DNA from: Pilaira anomala
Taxonomy: Eukaryota > Mucoromycota > Mucoromycetes > Mucorales > Mucoraceae
DNA length: 64,000 nt
Assembly: GCA_025716855.1 (NCBI GenBank)
Contig: JAIXMQ010000038.1
Coordinates: 124,001-188,000 of the forward strand
Direction of reading: 5' to 3'
Shown: one piece after another, positions 1 to 10,155 of the stretch
How positions within the stretch are numbered: the stretch's first letter is position 1
How the letters are laid out: each line of letters opens with the position of its first letter
Notes under the pieces: generated by a model
The model's input: only the letters and a program-made list of their open reading frames with translations
What the model was told of the DNA's origin: nothing
Databases searched by the model: none
Position numbers and translations under genes: made by a program

Positions 1-847
1 TACATGTATTACCCTTGATAACTTCCTCGTTGTTCAAGTGGAACTAAATCGGAGATGATAATAAAAACCTAAAAAAAAAAATTTTAAGTGATCTGAACCC
101 AAAGAAGAGTTTTTTTTTCCCTTTTTTACCATTGAGAATATACCGGCTCCACCAATACCAGCAATAGCTCTAGAAATAATCAACATGATCATTGACTAAA
201 AAGAAATAAATATACACACGATCGAAGTACACACACACACATATATATATTATACTTACTGTAGCAACACCACAAAGCAAAGATCCAAACAAAAAAATCA
301 CAATACCAATCATCAAGATCAACTTTCTACCAAAGATATCAGAGAATTTCGCAAACAATGGCTCTGCATGAAAATTAGTTTTCCAACAACAATCCACAAT
401 TCATAAAAAAAAAAAAAAAAAAAAAAAACTTACGAAATACATCAAATGTTAAAATATAAGATGTTGCAACCCAGGAAACGACTGTCATTTGATTAAAATC
501 TGATCCGATACGAGGTAAAGCAGGTGCAACAATTGTACTGTTGTAGTAAAATAACAAAAATTAACAATTGAATCCCTATATGTATACTCTTATATGTAGT
601 TGCTTTACCTGTCTAAAGCTGCTAGAAATAAAGCAAGTTGAAGTCCACTAAAGACTACAAAAATATTCGTCTTTTTCTTTGGTTTTTCTTCTTCTGCTGC
701 TGCTGCTACTATAACATTTTCTGGAAATCCTTGTTGTTCTTTTTCTGATAATTTCTCAAGATTTGATTGACTAGCTAACGTTGCAGCTACTGAAGATCTT
801 CTTCTTGTCTCTGTGTCACTTGGGTGTATATCAATCGTATTCGGCAT
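1..847 (-). CDS. MFS drug:H+ antiporter (DHA2-like), N-terminal part, cut by window edge
   Basis: This is the N-terminal part of a major facilitator transporter, reading leftwards and continuing beyond base 1. The start at 847 opens a cytosolic tail of about 65 residues with charged and Ala-rich stretches, followed by the first membrane helix. Splicing exon 1 (to about 610) to the exon near 540-440 restores the motif LDSTIVAPALP, the helix-1 signature of 14-TM DHA2 proteins. The next exons carry FSDIFGRK (MFS motif A), then ISRAIAGIGGAGIFSM, then SDLVPLEQRGSYQG at the very edge. These are all classical DHA2 features. The substrate cannot be told from this part. Poly-A/T-rich introns separate at least five exons. 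The family is secure; the specific role is not. Confidence 0.88.
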
Positions 848-1090
848 ACACTAATAAATATATAAAAATTAAGAGAAAAGAAGGGTATAAAAAAAAAAAA
901 AAAATTTAAAAAATTTTCTGACAGATATATAATCTCGGTTTCAGAAAAACTGAATTTATTTAAACAAAATTCATTGGTGCCTCTTTTTCACACTTTTTGT
1001 CCTCCCATTGATCATTACAAACTTTTAGATCTTATACTGCTTTTTATACTAATTGTTAAATCACAACAACAATAAATATTTTATTCTTTT

Positions 1091-3276
1091 TTAAAGTTTA
1101 GATTTTTGTTTAACCAAGGCTTGTTCTGCTTCTGCTGCATCCCTCAAAACTCTACGAAGAATCTTTCCAGAAGCACTCTTTGGGATTTCATCAATAAATA
1201 CAATACTACGTAATTGTTTATAATATACCACTTGATCTGCTACAAATTTCTTGATCACCTCAGACGTTTCTTCCGTTGCTTTTGTGCCTGCTACAAGTGT
1301 AATATATCCTCTAGGAAGTTCAGTGGCTTGAGATTCATCGTATACACCAATCACTGCACAATCTGCCACAATAGGTGACTTGAGCTATTTTTTTTTTTTA
1401 GTATATTTATACGAACAGTGTGCGCTATATAATTTCTTACCAAAATTCCTTCCAACTCCGCAGGAGGTACCTGAAATCCTTTATACTTGATCAATTCTTT
1501 CTTTCGGTCAACGATATAGAAATGACCGTTATTGTCTTGAATAGCAATATCTCCTGTATGGAAATATCCTTCTTCATCAATACAATCAAGTGTTGCCTCC
1601 ACGTTATTAATATAACCCTAAACCATACAACATTTAATCTATTACTGCATGAATCCCCATGAAATTATTTATTTATTTACCTTCATGATATTAGGACCCT
1701 TAAGCCATAATTCACCACGTTCACCAGCAGGTACATCTATCAACAGATAAAATAAAAAATTAGGTTCATGTAATACATAATCTATCAAATTCTTTTTTTT
1801 TTTTTTTTCTTTACCAACACCATCATCATCGACGATTCTAGCAACCATATTCGAAACCAAGTGACCAATAGAACCTAATAAATTATATGAGTTATCAGTA
1901 TATGTATATATATGTATATACCATTTGTTTTTGTAGTACCATCAATGACACGGTCTGTAGGTTCGATAATAGCACAAGGAGAAGTTTCTGTAAGACCATA
2001 ACCTTGTTTAACAACCATGCTAGGCAAACGCTTTCTGACCTGTCTTGAGAGATCGCCGCTTAAAGGTGCTGCACCACAAATAACGAGTTTTAAACTACTA
2101 AGGTCGTATTGATCAATAATAGGATGTTTAGCCAAAAGTAAAATAATAGGTGGAACAAGACATGTGAATGTGATCTTTTCCTTTTGAACTGTTTCACAAA
2201 ATTGAACAAGATCAAATTTAGGCATCACATACACAGGTGTCCCCAGGTAAATCGCAATATGCATTAAGAGCGTAAGTCCAAAGATATGGAAAAAGGGTAA
2301 TACGCCAATCATCTTGTCCTTATCGCCGCTCACAAATTTACCGTCTAATGCTTCGTATTGTAAAATATTCGCTGTAATATTTGTATGTCTAAAATATTTA
2401 TCCTATATTAGTTTCTTTTATTTAATATTATAAATCTCGAATCTCTTTTTTACTCACGTTGTCATTACACCCTTGCTTTTACCTAACATAAACAAATATT
2501 TTTAAGCTGCTTGTAATACACACACACACACACACAAATGTTTTTATATATAAATTACCTGTAGTACCAGAAGAGAAACAAAGATAGGCAACTGTTTCTT
2601 TGGCTTCTTCTGCACTTAATCGTACAAGTGTAGCTTGACGCTCACTTGATAAAAACACAGGTCCATAAGGTAATACACCTCCAATTTCCTTCTTACCAAA
2701 CAAAAACACATTGGATCTTGGAAGTCCAACTAAATCGGCGGCTGCAAGTGCTGACTCAACATTACCTTCATGTGCAATTAATACCTTTGCATTTGTCATT
2801 TCCAATTGATAAGCAAGTTCATTTGCTGTATAAGCTGGGTTTGCTGGTGATGCAGTACCACCTATATTAAAAAAAAAAAATTAATTTTCTTTTTTTTTTT
2901 CGTGCTACAATGTATAAAGTTCTATCCTAATGTACCTGCTGCAACAGCACCAAGTAAAGCAACAGGATAATCGATCTGATTTTTTTATGTTTAGTATTTT
3001 ATGAAAATTGTTTTTTTTTTTTTTTTTAATTTAACTTACTTGGTTAGGAGAGTAAATAGCTACAACATCTCCTCGCTTAAAATTAAATTTATCTTGAAGT
3101 GTAGCCGCAAATCGCAAGATATTATTCTTGAGTTGACCAAACGTTAAACTTTCTCCAGTAAATGCATCAATATACAATTTCTTATTCTCGGCTGTCTTGT
3201 GTTGATTCTCAAACAGGAATTCGATAATACTTGTTTCTGGAACTTTAATAGCAGGAAGAAAAGATTCAATCACCAT
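1091..3276 (-). CDS. 4-coumarate-CoA ligase-like acyl-CoA synthetase, peroxisomal
   Basis: This is an ATP-dependent acyl/aryl-CoA ligase of the ANL (AMP-binding) superfamily, made from about nine exons and roughly 550 residues long. The start at 3276 gives [13 protein letters not shown]. Visible motifs are YSPNQ plus [14 protein letters not shown], the P-loop-like FSSGTTGKSKGV (completed by a short exon near 2462-2491), [46 protein letters not shown] and the catalytic-lysine region [12 protein letters not shown]. The protein ends in SKL followed by TAA, a canonical peroxisomal targeting signal type 1. By family knowledge it activates a carboxylic acid to the CoA thioester inside peroxisomes. 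The substrate (phenylpropanoid-like or fatty acid) is not determined. It is divergent from the PacC gene across about 1.07 kb. Confidence 0.92.
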
Positions 3277-4351
3277 TTTTAATAATAAAAGAAAAAAGAA
3301 AGATAAAAAAAGGGAAAAAAATTAAAGCTTTTTATGTAAAAGATGTGGGGTTTTTTTTTTAAAAAAAAATGTCGAAAGATGGGGTTTTAATTTCCAGAAA
3401 AATCTACTTTTTTAGTAAGATTCGAAAATGATGTTCACTAATCATTTTATATCGCATGCCAAATCATTTAAGCCAAACATCATTATAAGTCCTTGGTCTT
3501 TAAATCACATCTATATATCTTAATACCATGAGATATCCATAAAATACCTGAAATATATCAGTTACAACAAAGAATCCCTTTTTTTTTTTATATAAAAAAA
3601 AATTTCGAATGCTCATCCATTTTTTTGCGATTATAGAAAAGCAAAGTGTTTTGCACTCTTGAAAAAAAATCCTTCTTTTTTTAAAAAGCTATACATACAT
3701 CAAAATTGTGGGGTTTTGTACGTAAAAAAGATATATAAAACACTGCTAACAAAAGTATCCAATCATATCAGTTCTGATGATACTATTAAAATTACCCGGG
3801 AAAAGGGTTAAAACAAAAAAGAAAAACAGGTCATGTTCAAGTGAACGTCTTAACTTTGCTGCTTCTGCTGCTGCTGCTGCTGCTGCTCAAGGAATAAGCT
3901 TTACTATTTCGTATTGGTGTTACAATATCCCCTTTGTTTATTTCCTCCGATGACGTGTATAATGCCATAATTATGGATAAATATGCAAAAGAGTAAAATA
4001 AAACTATTTAGCTCTTTTTTTTATATATATATTAAAATTCATTAAAAATGGCTCCACGCTAGAGACGTTGCTATCACAATACCAATATTTTGCTAAGCAA
4101 CAAAAGTACACCGTCGTCTTACATGATTGAACAATAGGCAACACACTAGCTACTAATTTGTATTTGAATAAAAATAAAAATGCCAAGCCGGAAAACTGAG
4201 AGTAAAAATAGAATGGAAAAATAAAATAAAGCTTTACACATTTTGCTTTTTTTTTTTTTCCTCCTTTTTCTTCTTTTCTTCTTCTTTTATTATTATTATA
4301 TATATATTAAAAAAAAAACTCCTTCTTTTTATCCTCTAAACTGATTATTTT
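3277..4351. other. Intergenic region between divergent acyl-CoA ligase and PacC genes
   Basis: No convincing coding region is seen. The stretch holds poly-A/T tracts, a (CTG)n microsatellite near 3857-3887 and an AT-rich leader. It must contain both divergent promoters. A GCCAAG hexamer at 4182-4187 matches the PacC core consensus and is listed separately. Confidence 0.6.
4182..4187 (+). promoter_or_regulatory. Candidate PacC/Rim101 binding site upstream of its own gene
   Basis: The hexamer GCCAAG fits the PacC consensus GCCARG and lies about 165 bp upstream of the PacC-like start codon. PacC genes are autoregulated in some fungi, so this is a reasonable candidate. A hexamer of this kind also occurs by chance, for example near 17066. 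Confidence 0.35.
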
Positions 4352-6323
4352 ATGAATTATTCAAGAGACTCACAAAGATATCACTGTGGTTGGGAAAGTT
4401 GTAATAAAATTTACACGGATCCCGAACACCTTTATAGTCACTTAACGAACGACCATGTTGGAAGAAAGTCTACGGGTAATTTATGCTTAACTTGTCATTG
4501 GGAAGATTGTGAAGTTTCCGTTGCAAAACGAGACCATATCACAAGTCATCTTCGTGTTCATGTACCTTTAAAACCTCATCACTGTAGCGTAAGTTTTTTT
4601 TTTTTTTTTTTATTATTATTTCTTCCATAAAAAATATAACAATAAAAATTTACTTAGTTTTGTGACAAATCGTTTAAGCGCCCACAAGATTTAAAAAAGC
4701 ATGAAAAAATTCATACAGAAGAAAACTCAATTCCTGTAAATATTCGTTCAAGCCGATCAACAAATGATGTACACCCTTTAACTCCACCAAGACAATCCGA
4801 TATGTCACTTTCTCCTAACCCAACCGTCATTAGCAGCAACCATACGCCTCCTCCTCCTCCTTCTTCTTCTTCTTCTTCTTTCTTAAGAGTACCTATTTCA
4901 CCGCCTCATAGTACTGCTACCTACTCAGATGGTAATATTTATTTAGATATATACTTATATGTAACTTACACCTTCTTTTTTTTTTTTACTTATTAGATGG
5001 TTGGATGAAACCTACTCCAAGTAATGTATCACCTAATTCAGATTTATATGGTAGTTTCAATAGCACAAGTTCACAATCAATTAAACAAGAACCTGGTACA
5101 CCTATCTATACTCCAGAAGACGCAATTAACAACTTGATGTTTGAATCCGCTAACCAAATGAAAACTGAATACAATGCAGGTAAAAAAAAAAACACTAAAA
5201 AAAAAAAATCTATTAATAAATTTAAAACTAAAATTTTTTAATTTTAGATATGATGGAAAACCTTGATTTGTTTCAAAATTTAGTTGATAATGGTTCAATA
5301 AGTCCTAATTCTCTTAACATGAATACCGCTGATCAACTTGATAACTTTAATACCTGGCTAGCTCAATTAACTGAGAGTTTAGATCATGAACAACCTCCTT
5401 CATCACAACCTCAACACCAGTCATATCAAGAACAACACCAAGCATATCAACAACAACAGACATATCAGCAACAACCATATCAACAACAACAACAACAACA
5501 ACCATACCAACAACAACAATCATTTGATTATTTACAACCTGAAAATACAAATTATACTGATATGCTATTACAATTCAATTCACCTGTCAGTACTAATACT
5601 ACTACCACCACTACTACTACTACAAATAACAATACCTTGTATCCTACAAATGTAGAAGAAGACCTTTATGTTCGTTCAACTCCTATCCATCATCAACAAC
5701 CACAACCACAACAAACTTATAACCCATCCACACCTACAAAACTCTATGGTGAATTCAATATGCCTCCAATGATCGATAACTTAAACCAATTTGGTTACCC
5801 TGATACTTTCCCACAAATGAATGGCGTGAAACATCATTATTCGAATGTACCAGGCATTGTATCCAATAACGCTTATTTTAACCCTGATTTACGTACCACA
5901 CAAAACTTTGGTAGCTCAAAGGAAGATGTTAAATATAAAAAACCTTCTGCCGAAACAGAAAAGACTGCTGAATCTACTACTAAAAAGAATGTTACAACGG
6001 ATCAAGAGAAGCCATTAATGGATGAAACAATTAAACAGTCACCTGCCAAGAAATCAACTGTAAACAAGGATATCTTGGATCTATTGGTGAGTGACATGAC
6101 GGATTTATCGATCGAAAAGAAAGAAGAAAAAACTTCTGATAAAACTGGTCTTTATCCTACAACTACAACTACAACTACGCCTACAAAAAGAAAAGATACA
6201 ATTGAAAAACACAGGAAATTATTAAATCAATTAAGTCAATGGGTAAACAAGAATTATTCTGAAAAAAATCCTGTTCAACATATCAAGTCTTCTACTTCTT
6301 CGTCTTCTGTTCAAGTCAAATAA
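4352..6323 (+). CDS. pacC: PacC/Rim101 pH-response C2H2 zinc-finger transcription factor
   Basis: Four exons (4352-4588, 4658-4931, 4997-5179, 5248-6323) give a 589-residue protein with every junction in frame. The N-terminus has three C2H2 fingers, starting [20 protein letters not shown], and includes the near-invariant PacC stretches [30 protein letters not shown] and [18 protein letters not shown]. The long C-terminal half is low-complexity: a Pro/Ser region, a Gln/Tyr-rich repeat (about 5398-5535), a Thr run, and a basic helical end. In other fungi PacC is proteolytically activated at alkaline pH through the Rim/Pal endosomal pathway and then regulates pH-dependent genes. A PalC homologue lies in the same window at 53688-55259. 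I did not identify a processing site. Confidence 0.95.
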
Positions 6324-6565
6324 TTTTTTTTTTTTTTTTTACCCTTTTGTTATATTTTCAGTCTCTCCCTCTCTCTCCCACCCCCCTCAAGAAATATGAA
6401 TAGTAATATCAATTAGTCTGTATAGCAATTTCATAAATTTAAAAAATACTCTGTGTTTTAATAAAAAACGATCATCTTTCTCATACAAGGAATCAATTAA
6501 CTATATGACAGTTGTATATAAGACTTACGTAAGCCAAAACCAAGAAAAAATAAACAAAAAGTTAA

Positions 6566-6638
6566 TGAGAAATAAGAGAATCGAACTCTTGACCTTCAGA
6601 TTTGGAATCTGACGCTCTACCAATTGAGCCAATCTCCC
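6566..6638 (-). tRNA. tRNA-Trp (CCA)
   Basis: The reverse strand folds into a full 73-nt cloverleaf. The acceptor stem GGGAGAT pairs with ATTTCTC (two G-U pairs), the D arm is GCTC/GAGC, and the anticodon arm is TCAGA-TTCCAAA-TCTGA with anticodon CCA. The T arm is AAGAG-TTCGATT-CTCTT and the discriminator base is A. No intron is present. A T5 run at 6556-6560, on the transcribed sense just downstream, can serve as RNA polymerase III terminator. Its first 14 nucleotides are repeated at 13804-13817, on the far side of a non-LTR retrotransposon. Confidence 0.93.
6625..6638 (+). repeat. Left copy of 14-bp direct repeat (probable LINE target-site duplication)
   Basis: TGAGCCAATCTCCC forms the 5' end of the tRNA-Trp gene and recurs exactly at 13804-13817, right after the 3' end of the retrotransposon. 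Its length fits a LINE target-site duplication. Three more bases to the left match with one mismatch (AAT versus AAC). Confidence 0.7.
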
Positions 6639-6937
6639 CATGCTCTTTCGCTTTCTTAATACTTTTATAAAAAATTTTTGAAACTCCGCATTTTTCACTA
6701 GACTTTTTGAGATTTCCAGGATATTTGCAGGTACTTGAAATTTCAGATTTGTAGGATATTTGTAGGATATTTCTAGGATCAAAAAATATTTTCTTAAATG
6801 CTAACTTATATGCAATAAAAACTATACCAAAAGATGCGCAATAAAATTTAGGTACTTTTATACACTTACAAAAATTAAATTGATAAGTTAGATCTTGAGT
6901 TATTACAATTTACATTTTACAAGCTAAACTCGATTTC

Positions 6938-7072
6938 CTCACGTGAGGAGCCTATACACACCCCATATCCAATCAGCTTAAATTTTGGGGCGAACCTAGG
7001 TAATTTACTTACGTAAAAGAGCTCTATGCACCACATTTCAGAAATTGGGGTGAACTTAGGCATTATATAAAG
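6938..7072 (+). repeat. Degenerate tandem repeat of about 70 bp with ACGT palindromes and TATA box
   Basis: Two imperfect units start CTCACGTGAGGAGCCTATAC and CTTACGTAAAAGAGCTCTAT. They end in similar blocks, TTTTGGGGCGAACCTAGG and ATTGGGGTGAACTTAGG. The second unit runs into ATTATATAAAG. The palindromic ACGT cores resemble bZIP or bHLH sites. A role as LINE promoter is plausible but unproven. Confidence 0.5.
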
Positions 7073-7966
7073 CGAGGTTTAAAACACTTAGCAAAAAAAA
7101 AAAAAAAAAAAAAAGAAAATCAAATTAAAGTTTCCGTTTAAAAAACTTTACCTCTTTCCTTTTCTTTTGAAAAAACATAATAGAAAAAAATATTCCAGCA
7201 AGCTAATGGTTTTAATTATCATTCAATGTTTTTATTACTACATAATTTTAAGTTTTTGACAATAAGTTTTTTTTTTTTTTAAATTAGAATTCTATTTATA
7301 TTGGTTACACGCAACTTTTTTTTTTTAACTAGTCTACAAAAAAAAAAAAAATGTCAATTTCTATTACTTTATGACTTACTTTGATTATAAAAAACAAACT
7401 GGATGATAGATTTAATACATATCCATTAAAAAATAAAAGAAAGGATTGAATTTTCATATATATTCACTTATATAAAAAAAAAAGTTGTGAAAATATTTGG
7501 AACTCATCATCTTTCACTAGTTCCTTTTATTAGCTCATCATTTATATTAGATTACTTCTTTTTTTTTTCTTCTTTTCCTTTTTCCCCAAATTTTTTTTTT
7601 CTTAAAAAAAAAAACTTATTTCGTATGATAGCTTTTACAAAGTTATTTCAATAGTCTTTTACTGTACAAGAACAAATATTTTTATTTTGTTTCTTTGCTT
7701 TTCATATTGTAACTGGTAAGATAATTTTAATTTCTATGTAATTACAAGTATCTAATATTTTAAATTCCTAGAGATAAATAATTTTTATAAGTCTCGGTAA
7801 TTTTTTTTTTTTAACGAAGATTTAAATAATATCACTCATTATCTCGAATTAAATAGTTATAAAAGCAGTATTGATCTTGTCTATTCATATAAGAAGGATA
7901 TCGCTTTGCTTTAATAGCAACAGGTAAATATTTCTCTCAGTCCTTTCCATGTAAATTCTTTCTAAT

Positions 7967-8003
<37 letters not shown>

Positions 8004-8578
8004 TCGGTAAATTACTGAATCTATTTTTTTTTTTCAGCAGGTAAAATATCAATTATATATATCAATCAATGCTTAAGACTGACCATCTCTTTTTTTTTAT
8101 AGCCTACACAGTGACAGCAGTATAATCTCTTTTGCTACGTTTTTTTTTTTGTAAAAGGTAAACACCTCATATATCGCCCCTGTTCTTCTATATTTCTAAC
8201 TTTTTTTTTCTTTTTTTTTTTTTTTAGCTTATATGGTCTAATATAATGGCTCCGTGTTCTTTCTGATACAGAACAAATCTAATGTAAGTGATATTGCTTT
8301 ATTATGTTCTAACCGCTAGCCCTCGTTTCAAAAAAAGATGCTGTATCTGTTTTAAAGTAACAATATGGCAGTATGCCAGTGGTTTTTTTTTTTTTTTTTT
8401 TTTTAAATCAATAAATAAAGATCTATTTTTAAACAAAATCAATATATAAAAGCCGTTTAAAGAGGTATATTATACCAATAGCAGTAGCGCATTTATTATG
8501 AACGTCATTTTGAAATAAGATAAAGACCAATGATATGAAGCAATATACAAATGAAAAGCCAATGGCTATTGAGATCTA

Positions 8579-8830
8579 ACAGATTTGCAGGTAAAATAAT
8601 ATCATGGAATATCTAATTTGCAGGTAAAACTAGGATGATAAAGTACAGATTTGTAGGTAAAACTAGGATGTAAATTTCAAATTTCCAGGACTTTGTAGGA
8701 CCTGGAAATTAGAGATTTGTAGGATATTTACAGGACGACCTGTATATTTTTCAATAGTAGGAGTCCTGCAAATCTCCTAATCTCAGCTCAATTCCAGGAT
8801 GATTTGTAGGACATTTCCAGGATAATTAAT
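8579..8830 (+). repeat. Cluster of TTTGYAGG / TTTCCAGG short repeats
   Basis: Within 250 bp the motif ATTTGCAGGTAAAA, ATTTGTAGGA or ATTTCCAGGA recurs about ten times, mostly in direct orientation with some inverted copies (TCCTGCAAATCTCC). The same motif forms a second cluster at about 6709-6780 next to tRNA-Trp. The spacing is irregular, so this is not a simple tandem array. Confidence 0.6.
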
Positions 8831-9003
8831 GCCTAGTGTTTTTATTTTAGAAAGTATCCATCCATCTATAAAAAGTACATAGTTAGATACATCCGTCAAC
8901 CAAGAACAACATATTTTTTTTTGGAAGATAGATCACCTTTATTTCTGAAGATATCCGAATTTGAATATAACTACATCTTTTGGATTTTATTTGGAATTAG
9001 AAA

Positions 9004-10155
9004 ATGGACACCTCCAACTTTGAAAAAATTCTCCAAGGTGTTATGACCGCCCTGGAAAATTTAAACTCAAAATTTGATGCTACGTCAGCACGTCAAGATC
9101 ACCTGATTCAGGAACTCCGAGCGGAGAACCAACGTGTCAGCGCAGAATTGACCAACATGAAAGCCCTCATCAAGTCCCTTCAAGACATTGTTACCGCAAC
9201 TTCTGATGCCTCTACTGCCATGAATATTGATGATATTCAAACCGTTTCAAGTCAAGCTTCTGGGCTAGGTTCTGGTGCAAGTAAGTATGCAACTAAAGAC
9301 AAGGTAACGGCTACTCCTAGACGCACTACACCCGCTCCCAAGACCACTGTTGGCTCGCCTGCTACTACTACTCCTAAGGTAGTTTCAGTCGCTGAACCAA
9401 CATGGACTCAAGTAGTTGGCCGTAAAGCTAAAGTACCTCTTTCCGAGCGTAAGGCTCTTGCTACTGCACGTGCGTTCTCTTATCCTCCTGAGGCTGGTTC
9501 TCCTTCCGGTTATACTCATGTATACATACCTCGCTCACGTAACATTGATCGTAAGAATGTTCGTCAACGTTTTAGTACCCTTGGTGTCTCCACTGCCCGT
9601 GTTTTGGATATTTCGTTCCCTGCTCGCTCTGTAGTTGGTATCCTCATACACAAGGAATTCAAGGATGAGTTCTTGGCTATTCTAAATAGGTGCAACATCC
9701 CAGTCATTACCGACTTTAATCCTCGTGATCAGAAGCATATTGTGGATCCTAAGTTTGCTGATATGCCCTTGCCACAAAGAGAAAGTCTTGCCGCCGCTTT
9801 ACACCAAGATCGTTGTATCAGGTCCTTGTACTTTATTCGGGCTTACTTGGTACCTAGTGTAAGTAAGTATTTACAAGAACAGGGTTGGATTACACCTACC
9901 TTAGCTACCAGTGTTCTCCAGGAACGTGTTCCTCGACCCACCAAGAAACGGGCTACTATGTCATGGGCTTCAGCAGCTGATGCTTTCTTAACTGGATCTG
10001 CTACTAACGCTATTGCGTACGATGAAGAAGGTAACCCTTTGGTGCAGCCGATGCATATTGATACATCTAAGCAAGAGGAATTCCATGAAAATGCGTATGG
10101 TTCTGATTCTGATGATTCTACTGATGACACGCCCGATGGCAGCCGCTCTCAATGA
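9004..10155 (+). CDS. LINE ORF1 protein
   Basis: This 383-residue protein opens the retrotransposon coding region. Residues 1-60 form a predicted coiled coil (EKILQGVMTALENLNSKFD and following heptads). A Thr/Pro/Ala-rich linker follows, then a folded half from about residue 165 (YTHVYIPRSRNIDRKNVRQR onward). By position and architecture it should be the RNA-binding chaperone partner of the ORF2 enzyme. I see no CCHC zinc knuckle. The stop codon TGA overlaps the ORF2 ATG in the tetranucleotide ATGA, which suggests termination-reinitiation. The frame is intact. Confidence 0.85.
   Translation: MDTSNFEKILQGVMTALENLNSKFDATSARQDHLIQELRAENQRVSAELTNMKALIKSLQDIVTATSDASTAMNIDDIQTVSSQASGLGSGASKYATKDKVTATPRRTTPAPKTTVGSPATTTPKVVSVAEPTWTQVVGRKAKVPLSERKALATARAFSYPPEAGSPSGYTHVYIPRSRNIDRKNVRQRFSTLGVSTARVLDISFPARSVVGILIHKEFKDEFLAILNRCNIPVITDFNPRDQKHIVDPKFADMPLPQRESLAAALHQDRCIRSLYFIRAYLVPSVSKYLQEQGWITPTLATSVLQERVPRPTKKRATMSWASAADAFLTGSATNAIAYDEEGNPLVQPMHIDTSKQEEFHENAYGSDSDDSTDDTPDGSRSQ

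Larger units (their letters stand above)
6639..9003 (+). other. 2.4-kb non-coding region 5' of LINE ORF1
   Basis: No open frame of substance is present. It contains TTTGYAGG/TTTCCAGG repeat clusters at both ends (about 6709-6780 and 8579-8830). It also has a degenerate tandem duplication with ACGT palindromes (6938-7072) that ends in a TATATAAA box near 7065, and very long poly-T tracts (for example 7969-8001). Between 7700 and 8290 there is a succession of splice-site-like signals. If the flanking 14-bp repeat marks the true ends, this is the LINE 5' UTR and internal promoter. Confidence 0.5.

Noticed and set aside
5347..5655. Alternative frames over the Gln-rich part of PacC
   Set aside because: They are shadow frames of the CAA-repeat coding region, with Asn/His or Val-rich translations.
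7969..8001. 33-base poly-T tract as a possible LINE poly-A tail in inverse orientation
   Set aside because: Similar long T tracts occur throughout the window before intron acceptors, and no reverse-oriented element adjoins it.
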